DNA of 64,000 nt, from NCBI GenBank assembly GCA_036337945.1, contig JAYZDF010000082.1, positions 1 through 64,000 on the forward strand. The letters run 5' to 3'. How positions within the stretch are numbered: the stretch's first letter is position 1; each line of letters opens with the position of its first letter. Both the position numbers and the translations under genes were made by a program. Shown piece by piece: positions 35,401-43,054 of the stretch. Origin of the DNA: JAYZDF01 sp036337945. GTDB lineage: Bacteria; Myxococcota; Kuafuiibacteriia; Kuafuiibacteriales; Kuafuiibacteriaceae. The notes beneath the pieces are model-generated. The model was given only the letters and a program-made list of their open reading frames with translations, searched no databases and was not told where the DNA came from.

Positions 35401-38400
35401 TTTCTTGCGCCTCCGCCATAGTATCGTGAGCGGCAATAGGAGATGCGATTTCTACCCCCTGCATTCGTGCTAGTTCGCTATAAAACTTCTTTTTCTCTGC
35501 GTCGGTCTCAGCATGGAGAGCACGAGCACGGAGAACCTGGACTCGAGCTGATTTGTCTTCAAGTCTCTGGCTGAGATTGGTCAAGAGCTCTGCGGCTTCC
35601 ACAAAAAACTCTTTTTTACTGACTAAGCTTTCTAGAAGACTCTTCGCCTCGCTGTTCACGGGCCAAATACTCAGCCCTTCACGAATCTCAGACAGCGCTT
35701 CCGAAGAGTTTTCCGCCGCCAAACACGACACGGCTTTTTTCATTCGTATGCTCGATTTTACCGGCTCCGAAACACCGGAATCATCAACACGGGTCCACTT
35801 CTGTTCTGTGACTATATCAGTACTTCGTTGTCCAAGCGTATAAAGAGCAAGCATAACGCGAGCCGAATCAATGGTGGAATTTGTCACGGTTTCAACCAGG
35901 GAATCTAGCCAATCTCCGGTGACGCCCTGTTCCGCAGCCAACATCATTACGGAAGCGAACGCCTCCTTCACTTGAGCGCCCTCAGAAGACCAGGAGTCTT
36001 GAGACGTAAGTTGAGCCAAAGATTCTGAAACGGACTCTTCAGCGACAGAACAACCTAAGAAACCATTCAGTGCTGCCTTATTTCGAAGGTCATCCGAAAG
36101 GACTTCCCAGAAAAGTGATTTTACCTCATCATTCGGTCCAAACGCCTGCGCAAGAACCGTTCCTCTGGTAGACTGAATAAGCGATCGCAGAGTCCCTTCA
36201 GTTCGCTCTGCAGCAACCCGCAGTGCGTCAGAAGCTTGGCGGGCAAGTTCTTTTGTATTTGCTGTCCTCGAAATCGCCGATAAGAGATGAGAATCGAAAG
36301 TCGTTCCGCAAATTGAAGATGACCATACCGCTAACGCACCTTCTAGGTCCTTGAGACGTTCTGCACGAATTCGTCCAATCCTCAAACCCACACGAGCTCT
36401 AACCTCAGCGTCCAGTTCCGATTCTAATTGAATTTCAAGTATTGCGGCCTGTCGCGCGAAATCCGCCAGCTGCCCTAGGCGCGGCTCTATCAGCTTGGCA
36501 ATTCGGTCTGCTTGTACACCTGCCTTTGCTATCGTGAAGAGTAAATCTACGATCTCGACGACTTCTGTGAGTACAGGATAAGCCTCAATGAGCACTTCCG
36601 CGGCGAGTTCTCGTTTGTTCAGCTTCTGAAGAAGAAGCTTCCCACGTTCAAATTGTATTTCAGCCTTGGCTAAATGAGTCAGATACTTTTCTCTTTGCTC
36701 AAGCGTCTCCGCAAGCGCCTCCCAATCCTCTGTTTTCTCGTACACTCGTTGAAGCTTTATGAGCGCAGTGGCCCTCGCTGATTCGAAATCTAATTCCTTG
36801 AGTTGTTGCGCGTAGCCAAGCGCTGTTTCTGGGCTTTCAAGTTGGTCAAGATTAATCGCAGTCAGGTGATCGAGAATCCTCGCCTGCTCAGATGGCGCAG
36901 AAGATGTTTGAAGAGCCGCCTCTAGTTGAGCCGCTGCGCCCTCCGGATTAGATTTCTCGTCGTTGAGTCTGTCTAATGCCTCAAGCGCTGCTTCATAATT
37001 ATCTACTCGCCCCAAAGCTTGCCGATAAGCCTCGATCGCGTCGGAAGAACGGTGAAACGCGTTGACGAGCCAGTCACCAACGTGAACCCACAAACCTGCC
37101 CCTACTTCACCAGAATTAGCCTGGGCAGTTTGAATCAAAGTATCAATCCACAGGTAACGGCTTTGATTTGACGCCGCGAGCTCATCAAGCTCATCCCGCA
37201 ACCCCTCTGTTTCAGGTTGATAAAGGAACATTTTTCGCTTTGCATTGAATACGGCAGATTCAGAAACTCGCTGCGCAACATCGAGCATCTCATTGACGAG
37301 ACTGACCCTGCTTGGCAAATCGGGGGCAAAAACCAGCAAAATATCAAGACAATCCAGAAGCGGTTTATCCTCATTCGAATCAAGATAAATAGCTCGAAGT
37401 GCACTCGCTGCGCTAAAGTTTCTCGGTTCCAAAGCGAGCGCAGCCTGAAACTGCCGCGTCGCTTCTTCCACCTTTCCAAGGCCTTCCAAGTAAATTTGAC
37501 CTAAGCGAATATGCGCAGACACTCGAACCTCATTCGAATTGACTGCCTGAAGATATTGCGTGAGAACCTCAATCGCTTTTTCAGGTTCTCCACGGTCTTC
37601 CCAAATCTCTAGTAATGCGTCTACCGACTCACTATGCGAAGGAGCGAGTTCGATCAGTTTTTCGTAAGCTTCGATTTGAGAGGCAAGCTCATCCTCACCT
37701 TCTTCCGGTTGCGTGTGAGACAAGGTCGCCAATCTTTGCAGCAACTGGATTTCGAAGTCGACATTCGTAGCCTCTTCAAGCAGCCGCTGGAGACGTTCTC
37801 GATACAATTCCGCCGTCTCTGGTTGATTACCATAGGCTCTTTCCAGATACTTCAGAACTCCCGGAAAGCCAGGTACGACGGACAATGCTCTTTCGATGCA
37901 AGCCTCACTTCTGAGCAAGTCGTGTCCAACTGCGTAATACAGTTCCGCAGCCTCGACAAAATAAGCGGCAGCTTCTAGCGGCCGAACACTAGAGGTTGCC
38001 TTCTTAATCAGTTCTTCTGCATACGCCTGATAACTGAGTTCTCGATACCGAAGGTCATCGAGATAGCTCAACGCTCTAATATCACCGAGCTCTCGTGCTT
38101 TCTCAAGACAAGCACGAGCAGACTCCATATCTAGCGATGTTCGGCTAAGCTCTAGTCCGAGCTCACGAAACAATAGCGCAAAGCTAGCGCGCATGTCGTC
38201 GCTAATTCCGTCTGCAGATTCGACAGCAAGATATTCAGCATCGAGAGCCGCATGAGCCTCTATAAAACGCCCCTGACGGGTCAGACTCTTTCGAGCCATT
38301 CGCAGCGTATCTACTCGGCTTGGGTCAATCGAATATGCAAACTCTAAGGCATCTATTGCCCGCTGTCCCTTTTCAAGTTCACGCTCACAAACCTCCGCTA

Positions 38401-38830
38401 GCCGCAGGCAGATATCTACCTTCTCAAAATCGGGTGCTTGAGCTATCGCCGCATCGAAATAATCGGCCGCCTCTGCGTATCGGCCTTGTGCTGCGCAAAG
38501 TTCAGCGTAAGAATCGAGTGCCGCATAATTGCCTGGGTCCGTCGCAAGCACTCTTCTAAAGTAAGCTTCAGCTGTTACGCCGTCACCGAGTTGCTCAAGA
38601 CAAACTAGGCCGGCTTTCACCATAAGTTGGCGACCAGCTTCCGCGTCATGACCCAGCTGAACAGCGAACTCGTAGAGCCGGCGGAGAGATGTCCAATCTT
38701 GCGATTCAGAAAGCTCTGTTTCGATTTGATTGACCGCAGCAAGTGAAAGGTTACTGCTCTCGTCAAACAAGCGCTCTACGTCGAAAGGAAGAGACTGAAT
38801 CAGACCCGAACTCATTGATATAACAGGCAT
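26435..38830 (-). CDS. Giant TPR-repeat protein (4131 residues)
   Basis: A 12.4-kb gene for a protein of roughly 460 kDa, almost wholly TPR-type helical repeats. In the C-terminal half the repeats form a two-TPR unit beginning with a pattern like W-x-x-L-x-x-V/x: successive starts at SWEDL, RWDDL, QWMPL and RFEEL are 73, 72 and 72 residues apart. Typical units read A-x-x-x-Y/F-E/R-x-x-L-x-x-x-P and A-L-x-x-L-E-x-L-Y. Strongly acidic overall. No signal peptide and no membrane helix are seen, so it is probably cytosolic. The last 350 residues differ: they contain NILFVGKQSMVFKEMP and a WILSRELTFARPEF segment, which may be a degenerate peptidase-like cap. Transcribed after the small outer-membrane protein gene; a possible promoter is at 38839-38867. 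Probably a scaffold; partners unknown. Confidence 0.9.
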   Translation of the reverse strand: MPVISMSSGLIQSLPFDVERLFDESSNLSLAAVNQIETELSESQDWTSLRRLYEFAVQLGHDAEAGRQLMVKAGLVCLEQLGDGVTAEAYFRRVLATDPGNYAALDSYAELCAAQGRYAEAADYFDAAIAQAPDFEKVDICLRLAEVCERELEKGQRAIDALEFAYSIDPSRVDTLRMARKSLTRQGRFIEAHAALDAEYLAVESADGISDDMRASFALLFRELGLELSRTSLDMESARACLEKARELGDIRALSYLDDLRYRELSYQAYAEELIKKATSSVRPLEAAAYFVEAAELYYAVGHDLLRSEACIERALSVVPGFPGVLKYLERAYGNQPETAELYRERLQRLLEEATNVDFEIQLLQRLATLSHTQPEEGEDELASQIEAYEKLIELAPSHSESVDALLEIWEDRGEPEKAIEVLTQYLQAVNSNEVRVSAHIRLGQIYLEGLGKVEEATRQFQAALALEPRNFSAASALRAIYLDSNEDKPLLDCLDILLVFAPDLPSRVSLVNEMLDVAQRVSESAVFNAKRKMFLYQPETEGLRDELDELAASNQSRYLWIDTLIQTAQANSGEVGAGLWVHVGDWLVNAFHRSSDAIEAYRQALGRVDNYEAALEALDRLNDEKSNPEGAAAQLEAALQTSSAPSEQARILDHLTAINLDQLESPETALGYAQQLKELDFESARATALIKLQRVYEKTEDWEALAETLEQREKYLTHLAKAEIQFERGKLLLQKLNKRELAAEVLIEAYPVLTEVVEIVDLLFTIAKAGVQADRIAKLIEPRLGQLADFARQAAILEIQLESELDAEVRARVGLRIGRIRAERLKDLEGALAVWSSSICGTTFDSHLLSAISRTANTKELARQASDALRVAAERTEGTLRSLIQSTRGTVLAQAFGPNDEVKSLFWEVLSDDLRNKAALNGFLGCSVAEESVSESLAQLTSQDSWSSEGAQVKEAFASVMMLAAEQGVTGDWLDSLVETVTNSTIDSARVMLALYTLGQRSTDIVTEQKWTRVDDSGVSEPVKSSIRMKKAVSCLAAENSSEALSEIREGLSIWPVNSEAKSLLESLVSKKEFFVEAAELLTNLSQRLEDKSARVQVLRARALHAETDAEKKKFYSELARMQGVEIASPIAAHDTMAEAQEKGLLVADDYYDLCVTALRAERLDKVEEIAEKSNDLNLKKELARFFEGVAWDLDKARVHWHRISELDPADVEARSAVERLRPYDEAVVSIGQMLEERGESCEELEEATLYYLRAASVFSGENQLAKKARETLEKAFELAPEDLYVLQTGGRILAEIGTIKEAEQLLLSAIETTQEPSRIACLYVSLGRIFHASGDLQQAAERYGKALSFDPGHYSAVGAVEELMGSGDSSQITAIVEARVRAKGDWKALVDIYQSVVDETQDDKRKVEHLNAIRKIKETTMNDASGAFDAAAQAFRTLPENDHIANTVSRLASETGRSDEWMHLLVERAEKLPENDPQRLALRKRVAQFYENELGNKEESLRCWQELLSEWPENYDALDAITRLGGELGDELAVSSAFERLASLQEDRDTRIEYLRAAASLIENREEKHSDAASLYRKILDEEPDDIHALEKLDDLLVNLELHDELKLVIHRRLEFAHTVSEQGVLKSRYGRLCVEKLGLHTEGLDHLKSVVDWRHLEGLEAAANASSRSLFGLMNAVEEDNLELSVQCANIVEPYWTELEDFEKVIRCKAVHANAEEGDTKAALLQECALIYEDKLNEPVKAFELLAKYLHERLHDYAWFDELQRISSLINRDSELARALKEALLSDDTHQTFEEQWLRLARVYEERLDDLTDAAFCYEKVREIREFDELVLESLIRVYTATGALRELVSVYRSVLAIPEQTEERKIEVWAQITEILEVELDDAPLALDAYDARIVLEPENVSIVEAMVALAEKALDGPHLTDGLSRLLSLSDTDDDVKIELLERHGVAAYELCEDNNMAVGSFAEVLSLSPEHEKAVVYLERIFEDGGEPRLVSARILAEFYKRNGRMKEYLSALEALLESEIPKEERVEILVEIAEVSKNTLSEPGTAFEYAGKAFELEPSTEAAISLLEQVTLDCDWFERLAGFYSAQISGIQNFEIGQKIRHRLAEIYEHELSDNDQAIEVLMSIIELSPSDCVALQSLERLYKELGSFSDLAEVYKHRVQQADTDNARVGLMRELARIEADLLLEPETAIGTLNELLLIDEHDIPALRRLAKLYEQNESFAQAEATLRKILSAPEDELREELIARKELARLFLDFMSREQDGYELLAENIAVAPTDEGTRQFVRERLEIAISDEREERALRFAQLNSEALRAGPEPRELVEALRTEITLSEELATKAGINREIANIYLHQLDQKELAFAALSQAVTNQPDDKNTLSHLEELGEELMLLDEVLDVYEHIASESDVSEVAFDLKTRTALILQHKLLDLPAAIASWQSVLQLRPFDLMAAESLDVIYSDQQDWQKLSEILPLLAEIVSEDTERTTQISMRLGRINEEELANPLEAIQWYEKAWRLDAVGTTAAEALERLLTEEEQPELLAEVLVSVVWNNEGDVDDQLRRLLCLSRIKSLKPEGRSDAITFLEAALEIDINNKSAVSQLENLYEQEERWKDLGQLITRQMETSEDLGEKLELQKRRAFIVGTQLGTPEEAIEVWNDVLTNDPNDQMALKGLRKSYRQAELWPSLVETIKKSISIEADSKGIKDLRFELAEVYLNHLDSRADAINESKRVLDIQPLTVGEMVRLEGIFTSAEAYSDAVRVMQYRIDVTDDKGEKVDVLFNVADIYRHKLRRAASAVEIFERILDEEPENDRAYGELESLYEESSDYSKLIDLLDRRKVFVTDEEEKENIVMRRVELQTTKLGAKEMAFVTAIGAFAESPNSSRIQELAEKLAEETGSWEDLADVYVDALDEPSIPLPRKMELRRSLAGIYASKLEDFDEAEDNLEVVVQTQPDETEAWIELAGIMRQQARWDDLIETRRRQVKMNSDDEAAKEALLEIANVLSEEFDNISESISVLREGLLIDASDIRLIEALSQRLEKTSQWMPLVEVLESKLNSVEGDSAKGSVQYEIAQIWDECIDDPDRAVTEYRAALDKNPGEMRALKALEHLYAEMARFEELCDVYKQQATFASEAGVAVEMWGRVATILKDKLGDLSGAANALVKGLESDPAHLPTVRELEVVWNETQDWSQLSEAYQRHLALIQEDSEEYGSVQLKLGAVYEKLGNLEQSEIALTAVLDRQPSSIEAIHGLAQLYENKGDYERALSFLGQEAEQATNSHQVATALFKMGNIFESMLGEREQATEFYNRAIEANASEVRSIRALCDIRKEEENWEDVARLEELEAANLEESAKRADAYCAAAKTRLEYFDDIEAGIRLSLLAVDSYPEHEAANRYLAQLYYMNQVWESAERYLEKVVQLTEHAASDAEKGELYFRLAYISEKLSEEDLALERYLQSNALSPNNLDVLEGLANALKRASRLEEAEGIYRDILVHHRDTYTNAEVVFLYSQLGEIASAMEKFTEAASHFDSALELEGSDPTSLRGYAQLCEKTQDWERAFQLRARLITNLYEDEKFDELLRQANMCEVQLQDKYRAVEALAMARKLRPDNEAVVERLFAMLKAVGQVEQAIAVGRDLLALRTSDADKFEQYCELAQLFDVGQKEWKKSALAYNKALELQPENFEVFVKQVDMLTKYKRKSELAYAYQLMIQRLGNKSSTASKRAVLWKSLGDHYRDVTKDKAAAAQAYECVLRITPDNHDVALELAAVQQTKRNTVGQALEIYHDLAVKSADPEKPIRELFELYGSRELEEFDKCLVSAATLVFLDKASNIETKAYEQLMSRAPDTPSRPITEHLWKNLVFHPACRNPVSDILRELAVGFPTLFGGAQQKLELKKKERVDLGSKNSRRLRYLQIWDSVATSMSAPRVEHYFREFDGSPPRIFPGSSNILFVGKQSMVFKEMPKDEIVWILSRELTFARPEFSAVRALSAYDVALMLEATVKLFTGGKASGMKQNLEKPKVEQMQELLKGYFQKDKHMQEVLQPLVTECMDKRSLGNFREFLYGVEHTASRVAVLLSSDIRSVIQGLNYTEPVTDMSERRRMREIRWFLMSNEHFALREQLGLQLTHVSKPNR

Positions 38831-38838
38831 TATGCCGG

Positions 38839-38867
38839 AGACTATCCGCCCAATTAACCAGCGTCAA
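38839..38867 (-). promoter_or_regulatory. Possible promoter of the giant TPR gene
   Basis: On the minus strand TTGACG (38862-38867) and TAGTCT (38839-38844) are 17 bases apart, ending eight bases before the ATG at 38830. The -35 box is good and the -10 box weak. If used, the message would have almost no leader, and no ribosome site is visible. Confidence 0.28.
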
Positions 38868-38907
38868 ACCGCCGAGGACCCGTTTTTTCATGGGTATAAA
38901 CTTTACT

Positions 38908-39537
38908 TCAGAATGTGTACCGAAGATACGGAAGCGCTTGTACGGCGACCGCCCAGTCAGCGCCACCAAGAGCAATCGCACCAAGTCTTGCGCCTATCGC
39001 AAATCGACGGAGACGAGTGTGATACTCGTAGCTCATAGAAGCGCCCACGGTTACACCTGGTTCGCCCGCAACTTTTACACCTTCGATTTCCGACGGCTCT
39101 ACAAAACTCCATCCAGCGCCCGCTCGCGCCCAGATGAAGTGTCTAAGAGTAGTTACTAAAGCCAATTGCATCTGCACTGTAGGGATCAACCAAAGTCCAT
39201 CTGATTGTTCGAGCAATGTTTCCCCCTGACCGGAGGAAGAAATAACATCAGCACCGACCAACAAGGAGAAATACGGGCTTACATCGTAGCCCAAATACGT
39301 ACTCACACCTACTCCAGATGAGAAGTTACCTTCTTTTGGGTTCGTAACCATTTGAGTGAAGCCAATATTCACCTCAGAAAAAAGCCCACGCTCGACGGGT
39401 TTAATCTTCGCCTTACGAGCCGGTTTTTGTGCGAAAGAAACCGCTGAAGTAGACAAGGTAAGCGCCAACGCAACAATAACGTTGATCCCGATCGCGACTT
39501 TCAATTTCAGAATTTCTCTTTCAGTTTTCATACGCAT
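38908..39537 (-). CDS. Small exported outer-membrane beta-barrel-like protein
   Basis: About 209 residues from the ATG at 39537. A signal peptide (VAIGINVIVALALTLSTSAVSFAQ) with a likely cleavage after SFA is followed by a basic linker (KPARKAKIKPVERG) and a chain of alternating strands, for example VGVSTYLGYDVSPYFSLLVG, LWLIPTVQMQLALVTTLRHF and WAVAVQALPYLRYTF, ending in the C-terminal aromatic expected of outer-membrane barrels. An eight-stranded barrel would fit the size. The longer frame from 39624 is rejected because it runs through the end of the C45 gene (stop 39576). It lies downstream of bamA and the C45 gene. Function beyond an outer-membrane location is unknown. Confidence 0.72.
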   Translation of the reverse strand: MRMKTEREILKLKVAIGINVIVALALTLSTSAVSFAQKPARKAKIKPVERGLFSEVNIGFTQMVTNPKEGNFSSGVGVSTYLGYDVSPYFSLLVGADVISSSGQGETLLEQSDGLWLIPTVQMQLALVTTLRHFIWARAGAGWSFVEPSEIEGVKVAGEPGVTVGASMSYEYHTRLRRFAIGARLGAIALGGADWAVAVQALPYLRYTF

Positions 39538-39575
39538 ACCAGATTCCAAGTTATCCTTCTTTAACACATCAATTG

Positions 39576-40646
39576 CTAAGAAACGAGGTCCACCCACTGC
39601 GCCTCGCACGGATAACCGTGGCACGCCTTCATGAGGCCAATCTCTGGAGACATTACGACAGCGCCATTTGAGCTCACATCGTCCAGGTCATGCCTACAAA
39701 TCGCTCCTGGTCCATCTTCGTGGTCAGACAAAAACTCGATCATTTTTTCTGGCGATAAACTCTCAGGAGGTGCAGACGAAATCAGTTGGTTCATCCTTGA
39801 GATGCGACAAAGCGATGAATTCTTCGGCGTGTCGGCTTCCAAAGGCAGCAGTTTATCTGAGAGTATATGATTACATTCGACATGATGGCCCTGGTCAACC
39901 GAGGTTAGTTCATATTGCTTTGCGGAGCATTCAACCGCAAAAGACTTTCCTGTAGCATCACAGATATAATAATAATGCCCCCCTGCCCTGACGGCGTTCG
40001 TCACAGTGTCGATGGCACTTTCGATATCACGGCAAGACAATACCTTATGAATGATGGACAAGTAGCAAACGCCTCGTTGGGCGTCTCGGGTGCGTAGGTT
40101 TGTAGTACCGATCGAGATTCCTTGCTCATTCATCCCGATGAGTGATAGGCATCCTGCTGTTGTCAGCGACCAGGTTTGCGGCGCATCGCTCGGTACGCGA
40201 TGTACTCCTAAAACGAATGGCATATTATCGGTAGCTAAGTCCCATGTTTGACCGCACAGCGTTTTTCCGTTGGAGGTTTTATCGCCTTTAACAATAAACG
40301 AGGAGCATCCGCCCATATACATGGTCAAGTCACTCCAAGCGAGAATATCGCGCAAGTCTGTAAGCCCGTTTAGAGCCCAAACCTGTTCGGGAGCTAAGTT
40401 TGCAGCGCGTGCCATTGCTACAAGTTCTTTGTGCCCGTCGGGGTCAAAGCCTTCGCTGAAGTTCAAACATTCTTTAGCTACCGCAAGCACCTGTTCTTCA
40501 CTGAGGTCTCTCGCACCATATTTCTTGGCCTGCTGAATCGCATTTTGCACTCGTAGCGCGTAAAACTCTTGAATCTCACTTCGGCATGTTTCTCCGAAGC
40601 ATTCGCCCATACTTTTGGGGGAACCTTCAAGCTTTAGAACTCTCAT
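39576..40646 (-). CDS. C45-family autoproteolytic acyltransferase/hydrolase
   Basis: 356-residue protein of the acyl-CoA:6-aminopenicillanate acyltransferase (peptidase C45) family, whose members activate by self-cleavage before a Cys nucleophile. Cys114 in YMGGCSSFIV is the expected nucleophile, followed by TLCGQTWDLATDN (the G-Q-N/T-W-D element) and SLIGMNEQGISIGTTNL, typical of this group. There is no signal peptide, so it is cytoplasmic as encoded. Its ATG shares the last base of the bamA stop codon, so the two are translationally coupled. Family members hydrolyse or transfer acyl groups on peptides, penicillins or bile acids; the real substrate here is unknown. Its stop lies 38 bases before the outer-membrane protein gene. 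Confidence 0.82.
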   Translation of the reverse strand: MRVLKLEGSPKSMGECFGETCRSEIQEFYALRVQNAIQQAKKYGARDLSEEQVLAVAKECLNFSEGFDPDGHKELVAMARAANLAPEQVWALNGLTDLRDILAWSDLTMYMGGCSSFIVKGDKTSNGKTLCGQTWDLATDNMPFVLGVHRVPSDAPQTWSLTTAGCLSLIGMNEQGISIGTTNLRTRDAQRGVCYLSIIHKVLSCRDIESAIDTVTNAVRAGGHYYYICDATGKSFAVECSAKQYELTSVDQGHHVECNHILSDKLLPLEADTPKNSSLCRISRMNQLISSAPPESLSPEKMIEFLSDHEDGPGAICRHDLDDVSSNGAVVMSPEIGLMKACHGYPCEAQWVDLVS

Positions 40647-43054
40647 TAGAATACATTCCCGATACTGAATTCAAACAATGGGCCGGTATCATCCGTTGGG
40701 CGCCTGGTCAGAGGTATTCCCCATTCGAAGCGTAGAGGGCCGATTGGAGAGAACCATCGGAAACCAAATCCAACGGACCAGAACATGCCTGCAGGCAGGC
40801 TCGACGGATCAAACGGCAGCTGCTCTATGAGCGGGTCGCGCGCTTTTCCATCGAGATAGAATAAATTCTCGTCTTCTGCATACACATTCCCTGCATCAGC
40901 AAAAAGAACACCCCTGATTCCTGCCGCGGCGAACAGCGGAAATTCGATTTCGACATTGAAGAGAACTTCTTTGTTTCCGCCTTCAACAAAACTTACCGTC
41001 GGTGAGTAGGGGTCATACAGATTTGTACCGCGGTCATTACGTGTCGCCATCCTTGCTGGGCCGATAGAAAAAGGCGAATAACCTCGGATTGTATTAATCC
41101 CACCCATTATGAATTTTTCGGAAGGAGACAATCCCAACTGAGACAGCGTATTGATGAAGCCAACGCGCGCCGCAAACTTTCCAACAAACCCAAACGGAAG
41201 TGGAAAATAGTTACGTGAAAATATTCTATATTTTTGAAACGCTCGCGTCTCTGTTGCGCCCAGAAGTGTATCCGAAACATCTAACGAACCCGCAACATAC
41301 GTACCAGCAGTTGGGAACAATCGGTTGTTTCTCGTATCGTAAGTGATCGTTGTGCCCAGAGACGAAATTCGGCCAGAATTGTTTAGTGAAGCGAATGCTG
41401 GCTGAAATATCAAGCCATCCGCGCCACGGCTTCGGACAAATTCTAGTTTGTATGCAAGAAAACCACGTATGTCATCTGTGATTGGATGCCCAAGACTGAT
41501 CTCACCACCACTAGACGTTCTCAGGAACGAACGAAACTGAGTCTCCGTGTTGAAAGCGTTCATACTCAATGTCCACTCTGTATCGAACAAATAAGGCTCA
41601 ACAAACCGGAATTGGAACAACTGCCTCAATGCGGACAAAGACGCGGATAAAGATACCAGTTGTCCGTGGCCTAAGAAGTTCTGCTGACTGATTTGCGCCG
41701 TCGCAATGAAGCTTTCTTGTGATGAAAAACCCGCTCCAATCTGAAAGGTTCCAGTCGCCTTCTCCTTGATCTCGACGTCAACGATCTGCTGGTCATCCGA
41801 AGTCCCTTTACGCGTTTTTACTTCGACCGTTTCAAAATAGCCTAGTGCCTGGACTCTTCGCTGTGACAAATCTTTTAAACTTGAGCTGGTCAGTTCCCCC
41901 TCGTAGATCCTCAGCTCACGGCGAATGACCTTATCTCGAGTTTTCGTATTGCCGACAATGTTTATCCGTTCATAAAAGACTTTCTCACCTTGTTGAGCAT
42001 CAAAAGTAAGGCTCACAGTTTTCTTTTCAGCGTCGATAGATGTGAGCGGAGTCAAATTCGCGTACGCGTAGCCTTTGTCTTCAAAAATCGCTTTCAGCTT
42101 TAGGAGGTCTTGACCTAAAATCGTTCGATTGAAAATTTCTCCTTCTTTTGAAGAAATCGCGTTGTTGTGGTTCTCATCTTTCGGAAAATCACCCGAGAAT
42201 GCCAACTTGCCGATTCTGAATTGCTCTCCCTCATCGATATTTATTGAAATATAGAGATATCGACGATCAGGGCTGATTTCTACATCCGGCGAGCCCACCT
42301 TTACGTTGATATAGCCGCGGTCAAAATACTGGCTACTCAAACGCAGCAAATCGATTTCAAAAACTTCTTCTCGATAAGTTCCGCCATCGGTGAGAAAAGA
42401 AATCCAATCTCCGACTCGTGTAGCCATTGACGCACGCAACGTTTCGGCGTCGATATTCTTATTCCCTACGAAGCTAATGCTGCGAACTTCAACTTTTGCG
42501 TTTTCAGTAATTTCGAAAACAACAGTCACTTCGCTTTTACCAGTTTGGTCGACTCGATATTTTACGTCGGCTAAAAAGTAACCTTTCTCGGTAAGGTGGT
42601 CTCGAATCTTTTGAACGTTTCTCTTTATCTTGGACTCGCTTAGAATCGTGAAAGGCTTGATATCAATGACTTCCTTGATGTCGTCGTCAGAGACGTTGTC
42701 GTTACCCTCAATGAGAACTTTCCTCACCGCCGGCTTCTCGACGACTTTATAAATGAGACGAACAGAACCTGGCCTAACCACCTGGGTAAATACCGAAACA
42801 TCCGAAAAGTATCCCATGCCGTAGATGGCTTTGATATCGCTGCTGACTTTCTCCCGAGAGAACGGAAAGCCCTTGCGGGAATTAAGGATAAGTTTGACAG
42901 CATCGGCCTCAACTCGGCGCAAACCTTCAAACTTGAGTTCAACGACCGAGAGCCCGTCTGCCCTAGCTTCAGAAAATGGCCCGACAGCGATACAAACGTT
43001 GAGCGTAAGAAGCGTCAAGATCAGGCGAAGATTGTGAAAGTACCTACGTGTCAT
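40646..43054 (-). CDS. bamA: Outer-membrane assembly protein BamA
   Basis: Omp85-family insertase that folds beta-barrel proteins into the outer membrane, 802 residues, normal length. A signal peptide ending near EARADG is followed by five POTRA domains over about residues 30-430: LRRVEADAVKLILNSRKGFPF (POTRA 1), VEGND-type VLIEGNDNVSDDDIKEVIDI (2), SISFVGNKNIDAETLR (3), RIGKLAFSGDF (4) and ERINIVGNTKTRDKVIRREL (5). The barrel carries the conserved GGINTIRGYSPF loop-6 motif (IRGY) and ends in a strand with a terminal aromatic (EFSIGNVF). A TAGAAT lies 20 bases before the ATG at 43054, but no good -35 box is paired with it. Downstream are the coupled C45 gene, an outer-membrane protein and the giant TPR gene. 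Confidence 0.95.
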   Translation of the reverse strand: MTRRYFHNLRLILTLLTLNVCIAVGPFSEARADGLSVVELKFEGLRRVEADAVKLILNSRKGFPFSREKVSSDIKAIYGMGYFSDVSVFTQVVRPGSVRLIYKVVEKPAVRKVLIEGNDNVSDDDIKEVIDIKPFTILSESKIKRNVQKIRDHLTEKGYFLADVKYRVDQTGKSEVTVVFEITENAKVEVRSISFVGNKNIDAETLRASMATRVGDWISFLTDGGTYREEVFEIDLLRLSSQYFDRGYINVKVGSPDVEISPDRRYLYISINIDEGEQFRIGKLAFSGDFPKDENHNNAISSKEGEIFNRTILGQDLLKLKAIFEDKGYAYANLTPLTSIDAEKKTVSLTFDAQQGEKVFYERINIVGNTKTRDKVIRRELRIYEGELTSSSLKDLSQRRVQALGYFETVEVKTRKGTSDDQQIVDVEIKEKATGTFQIGAGFSSQESFIATAQISQQNFLGHGQLVSLSASLSALRQLFQFRFVEPYLFDTEWTLSMNAFNTETQFRSFLRTSSGGEISLGHPITDDIRGFLAYKLEFVRSRGADGLIFQPAFASLNNSGRISSLGTTITYDTRNNRLFPTAGTYVAGSLDVSDTLLGATETRAFQKYRIFSRNYFPLPFGFVGKFAARVGFINTLSQLGLSPSEKFIMGGINTIRGYSPFSIGPARMATRNDRGTNLYDPYSPTVSFVEGGNKEVLFNVEIEFPLFAAAGIRGVLFADAGNVYAEDENLFYLDGKARDPLIEQLPFDPSSLPAGMFWSVGFGFRWFSPIGPLRFEWGIPLTRRPTDDTGPLFEFSIGNVF

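Noticed and set aside
26435..38830. Direct repeats at about 216-222-base spacing, considered as CRISPR or satellite DNA
   Set aside because: They are degenerate protein repeats at TPR periodicity within one open frame; no identical short repeat with unique spacers.
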